From NCBI RefSeq assembly GCF_014839805.1, contig NC_051138.1:2726983-2790982 (forward strand): 64,000 nucleotides of DNA, written 5' to 3'. Position numbers and translations under genes: made by a program. Positions 10,282 to 20,464 of this stretch are shown here, piece after piece (within the stretch, counting starts at the first letter, position 1; each line of letters starts with the position of its first letter). The notes beneath the pieces are model-generated. The model ran no database searches, was not told where the DNA came from, and worked only from the letters and a program-made list of their open reading frames with translations. Source of the stretch: Manduca sexta. Its lineage: Eukaryota > Arthropoda > Insecta > Lepidoptera > Sphingidae.

Positions 10282-12075
10282 TTAATTCCTGCGTGTCGAT
10301 TTTAGACTAATTATAACCTCGGCAACCAGTGCTATAAAAGACACAATAAGTCCAAAACTGAATAAATACCAAGGAACAATTCCCTTCCCTGCAAACGCCT
10401 CGTGTTTGTAATGATATATCTTCGTGTCTTTCATTAAATTCTTTTGTATTAAACCATGTTTCTCTATTAAACCGTTCTCTCTTAAACGAATCATCATCTT
10501 GTGCAAAGAGGCTCTCAAAGGAAATCCCTTGTACATAAACATAGCGTAACTTAACTTGAAAAAAACATGATCAAAAACGTACAAAAGATTATTACCGTAT
10601 TCATCATAATAATCATATTTTTGGTAAGAATACCAACTGTAAAAAACGATAGTAAATTTGTCATCTGACTTGCTCACAGTCCTGATGCTGTCAAAAAATA
10701 ATTTGCAATTCGGGTCACTGTTATTTAAAGCGATTTTAGTTTCAGTAAGTAATAGTGTGTTCACTATCGAACTCACGCAAGATTTCATCTTATTTATACG
10801 AAGATCATTTACATTTGAAATCTGCGGCTCGTAACCCGGCTTGGTGATAAAACTATAAAGATTTGATTGATAGAAGCAGTTCACGAGGTACACAAACCAT
10901 AACCAAAATATAATAATACATTTAATCGCCCACCCACAATAGTTGATATTGTACACTGTTTGTATCACCAAAGTGTTCAGCAACATTAAGAAAACATAGA
11001 ACCTGTCGCGGATTTTTAACACTAGAATAATGAAAACTGCGACTACGACAAACGAAACGAAAAATAACAACCAAACACTATACTCGAATTCTATATAGAA
11101 ATATTTCCATATAGGGTAGGGTGAGGCTTTCTTCACTAGACATCTTACTTCTTCGTCTAGGTTTAAGTGTGAAGATATGTAATCAAATACCGCCGCCCTT
11201 TCTTGAGACAAGACTACTGCACCTATCATCATGTCGGTATCTCCATTTTGTACCATACTCATTGGCCCTATAATGGTCATATTGTCAATAAACGTAGAGT
11301 ACACTTCGTTAAAGTTGTAAATGTAGGTAATATTGAATTGTTCCTTTTCCGCTGCGATTTCTAGTGCGTACTGCTCTACACCCTTTGAAACCATACCATG
11401 TCTTATTTTAGAAGGATCCATGGCGTAAGGAGGCGTGTGAGTTACTAAAACACTTATCGTACAACCTCGTAGACTATTTATCAATTTGTCGGGAAAAATA
11501 TCGACTGAAACTGACACCGTAGGACAGCTTCCAAAGTTTATAATTCTGTTGTAATATTTCCCACACCCATAATTTTCATAAGGGTTGTAAGTGTACAGAG
11601 AGAGATCTAGCCAATTTACAACCACTACTTCCACGACATGATAGCGCATTAATACATCAAATATTTCTCTCAGTTCACCCTCATCGACCCTTTTAACAAG
11701 TATAATGGATTTTACATGTGCGTTCCAGGTGGCTTCCCGCGCGAGGAGCGGGAAGTTCTGCGCAAATTCGGATGCGTTGCTAGTCGTAAGTAAATATCCT
11801 TCATTGTGGAGATGATAATTAACTGTTGCTTTGCGATAAATGATGCTCAGTAGAGTCTGTGAGTGCACCGCTCGTAATAAATGCTCATCGCTATAGCCTA
11901 TCTCGACAAACGTGAGTTTGTTGATGGCGTAATGCCTCTCCAGCAGACGCATCACGCATGAAACTACTCGGTCTTCTGCAGAATAGTCTTCGCGTATCGC
12001 CCGTTCTTGTTCTAATATGTTTTGACCACAACTGGTGCCCAGGAGAGCCATCGTTACCCAAAATACGAGTAACAT
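10282..12075 (-). CDS. Divergent ionotropic receptor (IR), single exon
   Basis: Variant ionotropic glutamate receptor of 597 residues, probably a ligand-gated cation channel subunit of chemosensory neurons. A hydrophobic signal peptide (about 1-17) is followed by an extracellular N-terminal region with the block LYTYNPYENYGCGKYYNR at 160-177. Then come the two ligand-binding lobes (about 205-320 and 415-560) around the channel: M1 about 334-354, a short re-entrant segment, M2 about 384-404 ending in the IR-typical YQSNLYSFITKP at 402-413, and M3 about 568-590 before a short cytoplasmic tail. Length suits the family (about 550-650). No intron interrupts it, as in many divergent insect IRs. The start is the first ATG, and its paralogue starts with the same residues MLLV. 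The paralogue lies head to head 1.35 kb away. IR7d- or IR100-like assignment is a guess; gustatory more likely than olfactory. Confidence 0.9.
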   Translation of the reverse strand: MLLVFWVTMALLGTSCGQNILEQERAIREDYSAEDRVVSCVMRLLERHYAINKLTFVEIGYSDEHLLRAVHSQTLLSIIYRKATVNYHLHNEGYLLTTSNASEFAQNFPLLAREATWNAHVKSIILVKRVDEGELREIFDVLMRYHVVEVVVVNWLDLSLYTYNPYENYGCGKYYNRIINFGSCPTVSVSVDIFPDKLINSLRGCTISVLVTHTPPYAMDPSKIRHGMVSKGVEQYALEIAAEKEQFNITYIYNFNEVYSTFIDNMTIIGPMSMVQNGDTDMMIGAVVLSQERAAVFDYISSHLNLDEEVRCLVKKASPYPIWKYFYIEFEYSVWLLFFVSFVVVAVFIILVLKIRDRFYVFLMLLNTLVIQTVYNINYCGWAIKCIIIFWLWFVYLVNCFYQSNLYSFITKPGYEPQISNVNDLRINKMKSCVSSIVNTLLLTETKIALNNSDPNCKLFFDSIRTVSKSDDKFTIVFYSWYSYQKYDYYDEYGNNLLYVFDHVFFKLSYAMFMYKGFPLRASLHKMMIRLRENGLIEKHGLIQKNLMKDTKIYHYKHEAFAGKGIVPWYLFSFGLIVSFIALVAEVIISLKSTRRN

Positions 12076-12762
12076 TTTCTAAAACTCGATTGTGTGTGTT
12101 GATTTCTTAACTTTCCAGGTAAAGGTATTTAGTTGTTGGACAATTAATCATTGCATTAGTCGCCATTATGATTAAGTAAGATAAAGAAACATTATTGGAT
12201 ATATGAGGTACCTACATTCACTACTGGACTACATAATTTTATGACTTATAAGAATGCTGATTCGGCCGCGTTATTTATTACTTAAGTATTATAATCATAA
12301 CCTATTTTTAATGTTAACTATACACCATTGCCATTAATGCAAAATATTGTGTATAAAATCTTTTTGGACACTTCTTATTAATCTAAATATGAATTTGAAT
12401 ATATTAAAAGACACCCCAAATCCACGTCTGATTTCTCAGCTAGATACCTTCATATCAATTGTTCTGAATGTTGTTTAAGCAGTTTAATCGTGAACAAAAG
12501 ACAGACGGTCTTACATTTATCTATATTTTGATTTGTTTTCAACAAATGTAGAATAATTAATGGTAATAATGATGTACACTAATGGTCTGTGCATTAGATT
12601 AGATTCTTATTGATGTATTATAAACGAAGAGGCCTAATGTATTCTGATGTTACAAATAAGGTAGGTTATTTAAAAAAATAATTACCAATTTTGTTAGTGC
12701 TAACTCTGATGGCAAGTTAATTTTTATATTTAATTTTAAATTTAAATTACTTTATTTTATAC
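12076..12762. other. Shared upstream region of the two receptors, left part
   Basis: AT-rich DNA between two divergently transcribed receptor starts; promoters of both genes should lie between 12,076 and 13,422. I could not identify a TATA box or transcription-factor site with any confidence. Confidence 0.4.
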
Positions 12763-12995
12763 TGGCAATCAAGTGATTCTACTGCCTCTGATGGTAAGTG
12801 GAGTGGGGTCCAATAGAATGTCGATTGAGGAGAAATGATTACCCTCGGCAGTCGACCCAATTATGCCGGCCTGTTAGAACCGGATATACACAGGCTGGTC
12901 CCGGAACGCTACACATTTACGTGGGCCACTATGGCGGGTTTTAATACCTTGTGTACGGTGGTAGCTATCCGGGCGGACATAAAATATATCCTACC
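12763..12995 (+). repeat. Repeat D, copy 1
   Basis: About 235-bp dispersed repeat: CTGATGGTAAGTGGAGTGGG, ATTATGCCGGCCTGTTAGAA, CGTGGGCCACTATGG, CTTGTGTACGGTGG, ATATATCCTACCACCA. Other copies at 27,407-27,640 and 35,590-35,826 on the same strand. It inserted between the receptor promoters. Confidence 0.8.
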
Positions 12996-13422
12996 ACCAA
13001 TATAACTTATACAATAACAATTTATATCTGTTATAATTATATATGACCAGGGAATCTTCCTATATTACCCCAATTTAGGGATGTAGAAAAAAGATAAAGC
13101 CATACATATTTTAGCACGTCAATTTTGGTAAATAAACTTAATTCTATATATTGAGCACGTTTTAAAATCTTCTTTATGTTTAAATAATATTATAATTAGT
13201 ATGTATCTGATCGATAAAATCTATATTACAAGTACATAGAAATATTATCCACTTTACCAACGCACGCCAATTACTTGCCTCATCAGAACACTAATTATTG
13301 TAATTTTCGCAGCGTAATTTTTCTCTACATGGATAATTATAATGACTACAAAATTATGATTAATGCCTCACAAAGTTTACTTCAATAACAAAGGACCTGT
13401 ACAACTGTATTAGTTGTTCAAA

Positions 13423-15228
13423 ATGTTACTCGTATTGGTAGTGACGAGCCTTTTAGGTACAAGCTATAGTAATAATGTATTGAATCAAGAACTGGGGATA
13501 AGTGAAGACTACTCCGCAGAAGACCGAGTAGTGGCATGCGTGATGAGTCTGCTGAAGCGACACTTCGCTACCATCGGACAAGTCACGGTAGTCGAGATTC
13601 GCTACAGCAACGAGCGCTTGCTACAAGCAGTGCACTCGCAGTCACTACTGAACGTTGTTAATCGCAAACCTATAAGTAAACATTATTTATACAATCAAGC
13701 ATATTTAGTGACAGCTGGTAACGTATCCGACTTCACGCAGAATTTCCCATACCTTGTCCGGGAGCCTACTTGGAACCCACACGTAAAGTTCCTGATAATT
13801 GTTAAATGGATCAAGGAGGCTGAATTGAGGCAAGTATTTGACGTACTACTACATCTTCATGTCATCAACGTATTGGTGGTAAACAGGGCGGATCGATCCC
13901 TGTACACTTACAACCCTTACGAAAACTACGGGTGTGGGAAATATTACAACAGAGTTGTGAACTTCGGCCGCTGCCCTACATCGGTCAATGTTTATCCCAA
14001 TAAACTAAAAACTGGACTGCGACGCTGTAAATTGACTGTTACAGTGCCTCACTGGCCGCCATATACCGTTCATCACACAAAAAAAAAACATGGAATGCAT
14101 CCTTTAGGCGTAGAACAATTTATCATTAATTCTATAAGAAAAAAGGAAGGATTCAAAATTTCTTACATTTATAAAAACGAAAGCGAAGAGTACTCAAACG
14201 TGAGTAATGATATGCAGGCTACGGGACCGTTAAGTTTATTGCAAAAAAATAAAACTGATATAATGATGGGTGGAATGGTTCTATCTGCAAAAAGAGCAGC
14301 AGCATTCGATTACACGTGTGCCCACTTAAGTATGGCTGAAGATTTAAAAGTTGTAGTCAGAATAGCTTCGTTCAAGCCTGCCTGGACAAGCTTCTATCTA
14401 GCATTCGACATGTTAATGTGGCTGTTACTGCTATTGTGTTTGATAACATTCGCGATGTTGATGATGTTGTTACTAGAGACCCGTGACATAGGCGACGTTT
14501 ATCTCAAGTTACTTGACGGCTTGCTCCTGCACGGATGTCACATTAGCAGTAAATGGACGGTGAAATGCGTGTTCATATTTTGGGTCTGGTTTGCTTACTT
14601 GGTGAATTGCTTTTATCAGTCCAGTCTGATGAGCCTCACCACCAAGCCTGTTAAAGAAATTGAATACACGCGAGTGGCTCACATATCGCAATACGAACTC
14701 AAACTGTGTCTTAGTCCATTAATGATTAAATTGCTTAAAATAGAGAGGAACTACAAGAAAATTCCGTATAAATTGCAGAAAGATGGTTGTGACGATTTTT
14801 TTGGTAGCATCAAAACTGTCGGCGAAACTGAAAATCAATACACCGTTGTCCTGTATTCTATATTTATGTACCACAAATACGATTACTATGATAAATATGG
14901 AAATCCCCGTGTGCGCGGTTTGAAAAGCACATTGTCTAAATTAAGTTACGCTATATACATGTACAAAGGATTTCCAATGTCGCATAGGCTGCATATGCTG
15001 GCACTACGGTTGAGAGAGAGCGGTTTTATCCAGAAATTTATGGATTACCAGCTTCACATGATGAGCACGAAACATCGCTACAAGCAAAAGGATTTCGAAG
15101 CTCGTTTAGTCGCTCCCTGGTACCTTTACATCTTTGGCCTTCTATCTTCTACGATAGTGTTCTTTGCGGAACATTTAAACCGAAAGAAATCAACTCAAAA
15201 GAGAAGACTTAATGCCCGTCGAGTCTAA
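13423..15228 (+). CDS. Divergent ionotropic receptor (IR), single exon, paralogue
   Basis: 601-residue ionotropic receptor, clearly paralogous to the minus-strand gene at 10,282-12,075. It shares SAEDRVV near 31-37, the identical 18-residue block LYTYNPYENYGCGKYYNR at 160-177, and the pore/M2 segment FWVWFAYLVNCFYQSSLMSLTTKP-type at about 386-409 (written here only as a class; key words YLVNCFYQS and TTKP). Signal peptide about 1-16, M1 about 331-351, M2 about 383-403, M3 about 566-583, basic tail KKSTQKRRLNARR. Expected role: chemosensory ligand-gated cation channel subunit. The frame is open upstream to a TTG at 13,414, but the ATG at 13,423 aligns with the paralogue's first residues and is the likely start. 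The reading frame is intact, with no intron. I cannot name the orthologue. Confidence 0.9.
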   Translation: MLLVLVVTSLLGTSYSNNVLNQELGISEDYSAEDRVVACVMSLLKRHFATIGQVTVVEIRYSNERLLQAVHSQSLLNVVNRKPISKHYLYNQAYLVTAGNVSDFTQNFPYLVREPTWNPHVKFLIIVKWIKEAELRQVFDVLLHLHVINVLVVNRADRSLYTYNPYENYGCGKYYNRVVNFGRCPTSVNVYPNKLKTGLRRCKLTVTVPHWPPYTVHHTKKKHGMHPLGVEQFIINSIRKKEGFKISYIYKNESEEYSNVSNDMQATGPLSLLQKNKTDIMMGGMVLSAKRAAAFDYTCAHLSMAEDLKVVVRIASFKPAWTSFYLAFDMLMWLLLLLCLITFAMLMMLLLETRDIGDVYLKLLDGLLLHGCHISSKWTVKCVFIFWVWFAYLVNCFYQSSLMSLTTKPVKEIEYTRVAHISQYELKLCLSPLMIKLLKIERNYKKIPYKLQKDGCDDFFGSIKTVGETENQYTVVLYSIFMYHKYDYYDKYGNPRVRGLKSTLSKLSYAIYMYKGFPMSHRLHMLALRLRESGFIQKFMDYQLHMMSTKHRYKQKDFEARLVAPWYLYIFGLLSSTIVFFAEHLNRKKSTQKRRLNARRV

Positions 15229-15439
15229 TTTGCGAAGCGGAATTAGGTTAGGTATTATTGGAGTGTGAGAAATTCCGTCTCTACAAAAAAAAATGAGTCC
15301 ATATAAATATTAGTACAAGGAAAAAATGCTTTACTTAATAATCACATATAGTGCTTCGTATTTCAAAGTTCTAGATAATGACATTTATTCGCGACTTAGG
15401 TGAGCGACTTTTAGTTTCGTCATTCATTTGTATTTAAAG

Positions 15440-15445
15440 AATAAA
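15440..15445 (+). terminator. Candidate poly(A) signal of the plus-strand receptor
   Basis: AATAAA 212 bp after the stop codon; another AATAAA follows at 15,480-15,485. Either could serve. Confidence 0.45.
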
Positions 15446-15489
15446 AGTTTTGTGTATATATTTTACACTTCTTTTCGTAAATAAAGTTG

Positions 15490-16785
15490 TTACTAATCAA
15501 AGAATGGGACGTTACCCTATTCAAAGTAACGGACGCGTTAATTTATACCTATTTAGTGTTAAAATTCTGCAGTTCATCGAACCACGGCTTTGTGAACTAT
15601 GAACCGATGATTTTGAATCATCGATACTTAAATGGATATATTTTTATCGACACCGCCATTATGTAGCACAGCGGATGAGAGACATAACGGTATCATGGGA
15701 AATTGCCCATGATAATTATGTTTTATAAATCGCCTTAATTGTTTACCCCGATCCTACGTATACATCATAGCCCCGTCATCTTATAGTGCAAAAATAATTT
15801 CAACCAATATTTCCGCGAGAAAGACGTAGGTAAGGTTGTGTATAGCCCGACCAGAAAAAAATCTAGCTATGTTACGCCAAAATATGGAACTCATTTCTTG
15901 TACCGTGAACTTTTAAATAAAACTATTTTCCATATTTCTGAAAAAATCTCTATTCCTTCCCTTCTTCCTTCTTGTTTTTTATATTACTAGGCTAGCGCAA
16001 CTATTACTATTGTAGTATTGTGTACTAATCTGGGACAATATGCTTGTTCCAAGGGTTTTTTCCTCAGGGGGTTTTCTTTCAAATATACAGTTTTCCTTCT
16101 TCATTTTGTCTATCGCGGGTAGACTCAAAACTGCTTGCATCACCAGAGAGGAGGCTAACTTCCCCAGTTGAATGAAGCCTCAGTGATTTCTGGCCCTGTA
16201 ATAGAGGAACGAGGACACATTCATTAGTATTTTTGAAAATTAGACAGTTCAAGTATGTACAGTGTACATTTATTGATTTTGACACCTTTTTATGTCAATG
16301 GCACCCTTATCTCAGTTTAATTGTTTTTTTTTTAACACCCAAGTTACAAAGTAATAAAGAACAGCTCTCGAATAGGCTCACGTCCCGCTCTCCGACCTTA
16401 CCTTATTAGCTGGAACCCGGTTCTTATTTGTATTTGGCCTTAAGTTTAGCAAGTAAATAAATACAACATGAATTCCACCGGTCAACACGATTTTTGAGTC
16501 TGGCTCCTGAATGCGAAATTTTGGTTTCTCCTATGTTACAAATAAATAAAAAAATAACTGTTCCGACCAAAGTTTGCTTTTGTAGAAACTAGAGCAATTT
16601 TACTAAGTTTCAAAAAATACATACAAATTTTTATACCTCCTCTGTAATTTTATTTAAAATTACGATAAAAAAAGTTTTTATTGAACATCAAAGTCTTTTT
16701 TATACAAGAATTATGACTAATAATAGCAAACAAATAGAAAATAACAAAAAATCATGTTCAAAAATGTTTTTTTTTAATGGATCTT
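15490..16785. other. Intergenic DNA, nothing recognised
   Basis: AT-rich. Frames at 16,079-16,285 (minus) and 16,713-16,931 (plus) lack any coding signature. Confidence 0.5.
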
Positions 16786-17543
16786 TTATGTTCGTGTGCG
16801 TATTAATCCCCAAATGTAATGTCCCATCATACTCTCGTTGTACTGCTCTTGGTAATATCGTTCAAAGTCCATTACATCTTGGTAAAAACGTTCTCCCTGC
16901 TCCTCTGAATAGGCACCCATATTATCTTTAAATTTGTCCAGGTGAGCATGTAGCATATGGAGTTTATGGGACATTCTGCATCCCATCAATTTAAAACTTT
17001 CAAGCATAGTTTCAATGAACTTTTCATAATTGTCGACTCTGTGATTTCCAAAAAAACAATTGACTACTGCTTTCAGACGCTTCCAGGATTATTTTTCGTG
17101 AGCAATAAGGAATTTTGTGAAATCATCGCTGCTCATTATTTATTTTATTTGTGGTCTAACGAAAATACCAGTTTTAACTTTAGCTTCAGATAATTTGGGA
17201 AAAAATCTCTTTAAATATTCAATAGCTTCAGAATTATGATCTAGAGCTTACAGAAATTGCTTCATTAGCCCTAACTTGATATGTAACGGTAGCATCAATA
17301 TTTATTTAGGCTCTACTATTGGTTTCACTTTCACATTATATTTTCCAATTTGAAATTAACACAAGCACCGTGAGGCACCCATTTCTTATCTTGATTCCGT
17401 ATTTTAAGATTATAATAAGCGTCATAGGCTTCGCAATGCTTCAAAATCGTTGCCGAAGCAAATTTCTTACTTCTTACTTTAATAAATTCACCGCAAATAA
17501 AACAGAATTAATCAACATTCTGTTTACACTTTCTTGGTGCCAT
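16786..17543 (-). pseudogene. Decayed dispersed gene (transposon- or parasite-type, MAPRKC family)
   Basis: The minus strand from an ATG at 17,543 reads MAPRKCKQNVD, a stop, then FCFICGEFIKV (a CxxC pair) and, in the same frame, KHCEAYDAYYNL and WVPHGACVNF. After a run of stops it resumes as LPLHIKLGLMKQFL, IEYLKRFFPKLSEAK, CFFGNHRVDNYEKF, MSHKLHMLHAHLDKF, EEQGERFYQDVMDFERYY, YNESMMGHYIWGLI and a stop at 16,786. I know this word order from a repeated family of uncharacterised proteins of about 250 or more residues in insects and other invertebrates, which I cannot name; it behaves like a mobile-element-derived gene. At least seven in-frame stops or shifts show it is dead here. No terminal repeats were found around it. 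Confidence 0.75.
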
Positions 17544-17904
17544 TTTCTAACCAAGTGCCACATAAAAGTCGGTTGTTACAATTCAAATATACTTTTTTTA
17601 AATAGTAATAGACTAGTAAACACTCACTACTGCCGTTCAGACATAATTCACAATTTGCAATTAAAATGATCAAAATGCTACCGCCTATTCCTCGTAAGAA
17701 TCATTTAAAATATTCAAAACGTACTTATCAACATAAATCAGACAAAAGCAAACTTTAAGGGTTAAAAATGGATATCGGAGTGTTTTTCGATGTTTGGAAT
17801 CAGAATTCAAGCATTAGAACAGAAACACAAAAAAATATTTTTTTTGTCGACTTGTGCTCCCAGTCTGTGTATTGTTTTATTTATCTCGTGAAGGGGATAT
17901 AATA
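17544..17904. other. Intergenic DNA upstream of the decayed gene
   Basis: Nothing recognised. Confidence 0.5.
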
Positions 17905-18211
17905 GGGGCCGTTCTAGTATTCCGTAACGCATTTTTTCTTGTTAAACGTTACGATGCGTTACAGGGGCGGGAGGAGGTTCTCGTACAAAGCGTTATTGTT
18001 TTTTTTATTTTAAAACAATAAGAAAGGTAATTATTTTAGCGCCTTTCCGGTATTTTGCCTAAAATAATTGTGAATATTACAAAAAAATTACACTTTAGAG
18101 TTACATAACTTTTGGAGGGAGGCGGGGGCGTACTGGAAAACGTTACGGCGCGTTACATGGGGCGGTCAAAAATCTTCAAAAATTACGTTACGTAATATTT
18201 GAACGGTCCCA
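17905..18211 (-). repeat. MITE F, copy 2
   Basis: Inverted relative to 1,741-2,046. Ends GGGGCCGTTCTAGTATTC and, on the other strand, GGGACCGTTCAAATATTACG; shared interior includes the GTTACAGGGGCGGGAGG region and ACCGGATA/GCCTTTCCGGTATTTTGC. Having both termini, it defines the ends better than copy 1. Confidence 0.75.
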
Positions 18212-18261
18212 TACTCCCCACGGGTTATATAATGTGCAACAATATATACTCTTGTTTAATT

Positions 18262-18566
18262 ATCACTACATAGTATAAAACAAAGTCGCTTTCTCTGTCC
18301 CTATGTCCCTTTGTATGCTTAAATCTTTAAAACTACGCAACGGATTTTGATGCGTTTTTTTTTAATAGATAGAGTGATTCAAGAGGAAGGTTTATATGTA
18401 TAATAACATCCATTAAATAGTGGAGAGCTCTGTTATTTTGTTACGTTATACTTACCCGTGCGAAGCCAGATCGGGCCGCTATATTTTTATATGCAACGTT
18501 CACAGTTTTTCTGTAGTGTATTTAGTATCAGCATTGCACCCGTGCGAAGCCGGGGCGGGTCGCTAG
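18262..18566 (+). repeat. Repeat with GCGAAGCCGGGGCGGGTCGCTAGT-type end
   Basis: AACGGATTTTGATGCG, AGAGTGATTCAAGAGGAAGG and CCCGTGCGAAGCC are words I associate with a very common lepidopteran dispersed repeat (non-LTR-tail or MITE type). The CCGTGCGAAGCC end occurs twice (about 18,460 and 18,540). No ORF. Confidence 0.55.
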
Positions 18567-19132
18567 TATCTCATATGAATGACAATCCGTCACTGTTTGA
18601 CGACAAATAAATGGAGAGCCGAGCAAACCACATACAGGTAAAATAATGATATAAAATTTATTTTATACATAATCGTACATTTCCAGTTCAGAATATGAAA
18701 ATTTGTGTTAGTCCTTGAATTGTTAGTAATATTATGATAAATATACTATTGTCATTAAAGCCTATTCCGTCTACTGAGGCGAGTCCATCAATTTGCAATT
18801 ACTTTTCGTCTTGGACAGCTTTATTAGGTAAGATTAATTAGCTATCGAAAGTATCGTTCAATTAGACTGTCCGTAATTACAAAAATACTGATTCGTTCCC
18901 GTAGAGGGAATAGGCCCCCAGACCTACTCTATATTATAATATTTCTTATCCAACTATTGTTGAAAGTAACCTTGAAATACAGGTATTCGGCGGGAAAAAA
19001 ATCTTTTTTACCAAGTTTCTGTTGCAGTTACAAAATATTATAACATGAGTTACACCATTTTTCTTCTAAGATGACGATTATAATTACTGTAAAATGGCAA
19101 GTATTTATACAACAAAATAAAATAATTTACTT
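18567..19132. other. Intergenic DNA left of the U2 palindrome
   Basis: Nothing recognised. Confidence 0.5.
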
Positions 19133-19998
19133 ATTTATATTTACTAGCGGAATCACCGACAAAAGTACTAAATGATTCGAATGATTTACACATCGATAGA
19201 GGGCGCTGTCAAATGTGGTAAAAATCTACATCGCGATGTCAAGATTCTCCTCCGATTAATGACTTCACTGGAATTTCACTCTGCAGTTATCGCTTCTCGG
19301 CCTTTTGGCTAAGATCAAAGTGTAGTATCTGTTCTTTTCAGCTTAATATCTGAAAGTTCCCACATTGTGGGACCAGTATATTAAACTGATTTTTGTAAAG
19401 CGACGGGATGTTCGGAGCTCGCTCCACTCCCGTCACGGGTCGGCCCGGCATTGCAGTGCCGCCGGGATTGGCCCAATTAATCTCTTGAAAACCTTATTCA
19501 TCGCTGAGATTGGGATTTAATAAATTCCTCCTGGCACGTATTACTGACTCAATAAGAGAAGGCTATGTATGAACCATGGACAGGCGTCGTCATGGCGTAT
19601 AGGACGAATGGAAAAGTGGAAACAATACGGGCTCACTGGACAGGTTGTGCTATTGTTAGTTCTAAATAATCTACCCAATACTACTTACAACAACTATGAA
19701 AAACATTAATATTATGAGGATTGTTATCATTTTGTTACAACTAAATTTTTTTATATATACAATAATCTGGGGAGTGGTTCGCACATACTTTTTTTGTGTC
19801 ACATAGTTTAGTTGGCGTGTTTTGTTGAACTTTAATCACATATTTTGGATTAACATTGCGTGCTAAATATTAATAACTTATTTTTGTATAATTTGTGAGC
19901 TGGTACATTGTGACATAACTAGGTCCGATTGAAGAAATAATTCTGTATGCTGGAGAAAAAAAAAATAAAAAGTAAGGTTAGAATGAATTATCTACATA
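19133..19998 (+). repeat. U2: Left arm of U2 inverted duplication
   Basis: 866-bp arm, the near-perfect reverse complement of 23,628-24,490. From 19,133 through the U2 gene, positions pair with a constant sum of 43,623, so there is no net indel there; by 19,998 the sum has shifted by 3. I see only scattered substitutions (for example TTTACAC versus TTAACAC near 19,186; GCGTATAGG versus GCGTGTAGG near 19,594). The arm includes 156 bp upstream of U2 and about 520 bp downstream. Confidence 0.95.
19289..19476 (+). ncRNA. U2: U2 spliceosomal snRNA gene, copy 1
   Basis: Starts with the canonical U2 5' end ATCGCTTCTCGGCCTTTTGG at 19,289. It carries the branch-site-pairing GTAGTATCTGTT at about 19,322-19,333, stem-loop IIa/b sequence, a Sm-type site GATTTTTG near 19,388, and the 3' stem-loops III and IV (GGCCCGGCATTGCAGTGCC region), ending about 19,476. 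At about 188 nt it fits insect U2. U2 pairs with the intron branch point in the spliceosome. Reading both genes base by base I find no difference from the inverted copy. Transcription should be by RNA polymerase II from an upstream proximal sequence element within 19,133-19,288, which is conserved in both arms; I could not pinpoint the element. The 3' end is set by homology and may be a few bases off. Confidence 0.96.
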
Positions 19999-19999
19999 C

Positions 20000-20221
20000 A
20001 TACATACATAACATCACGCATTTATCCCCGAAGGGGTATGCAGAGGTGCAACTAAGGCACCCACTTTTCGCCAAGTATGTTCCGTCCCATGATGTGACAG
20101 GGGGCGAGCCTATCGCCATATCGGGCACAAATTCCAGACTCCGGGCTGATACTGAGCAGAAAAACCTAAATATCACTTTGCCCGACCCGGGATTCGAACC
20201 CAGGACCTCAGAGCGCTATTG
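20000..20221 (-). repeat. SINE-2 copy, 3' portion, split by the hAT element
   Basis: Reverse-oriented SINE-2 with the same order of blocks as 4,995-5,244 (ATCACGCATTTATCCC, GGGGGCGAGCCTATCGCCATA, CACAAATTCCAGACTCC, GGGATTCGAACCCAGGACCTCAGAGCGC). The tRNA-like 5' end continues on the far side of the insertion at 23,334-23,363. Confidence 0.85.
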
Positions 20222-20229
20222 TACCGGAC
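20222..20229. repeat. 8-bp target-site duplication, left
   Basis: TACCGGAC, repeated directly at 23,326-23,333 on the other side of the hAT-type element. Eight bases is the hAT superfamily signature. Confidence 0.9.
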
Positions 20230-20464
20230 TAGGGGTCGCAATACCGGACCATTTTTCAAAACCGGTATTTTCGGTATTGACTTAAAATAAATTCCGGTAT
20301 TCCGGTATTTTCGGTATTTCCGGTATTTGAAGAATTATTAGAAAAATAGGAAACATATTTAAGTTAGTAATTAAATATCAAATTTTAATGACAGCTTAGT
20401 GGTTAGTTAAAAGCTAAATGAAAAGAGATTATTTTCTTAAGCCAACGTTCATGCCGTTTTGATT

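Noticed and set aside
16713..17669. Plus-strand frames of 72-116 codons
   Set aside because: They are antisense to the decayed MAPRKC-type gene, whose minus-strand reading has the recognisable words.
20185..20215. tRNA gene suggested by a good B box (GGGTTCGAATCC on the minus strand)
   Set aside because: It is part of SINE-2, interrupted by the hAT element, and no cloverleaf with matching acceptor stem can be drawn.
19988..20285. Frames of 62 and 112 codons near 20,000
   Set aside because: They translate SINE-2 and the hAT terminus.
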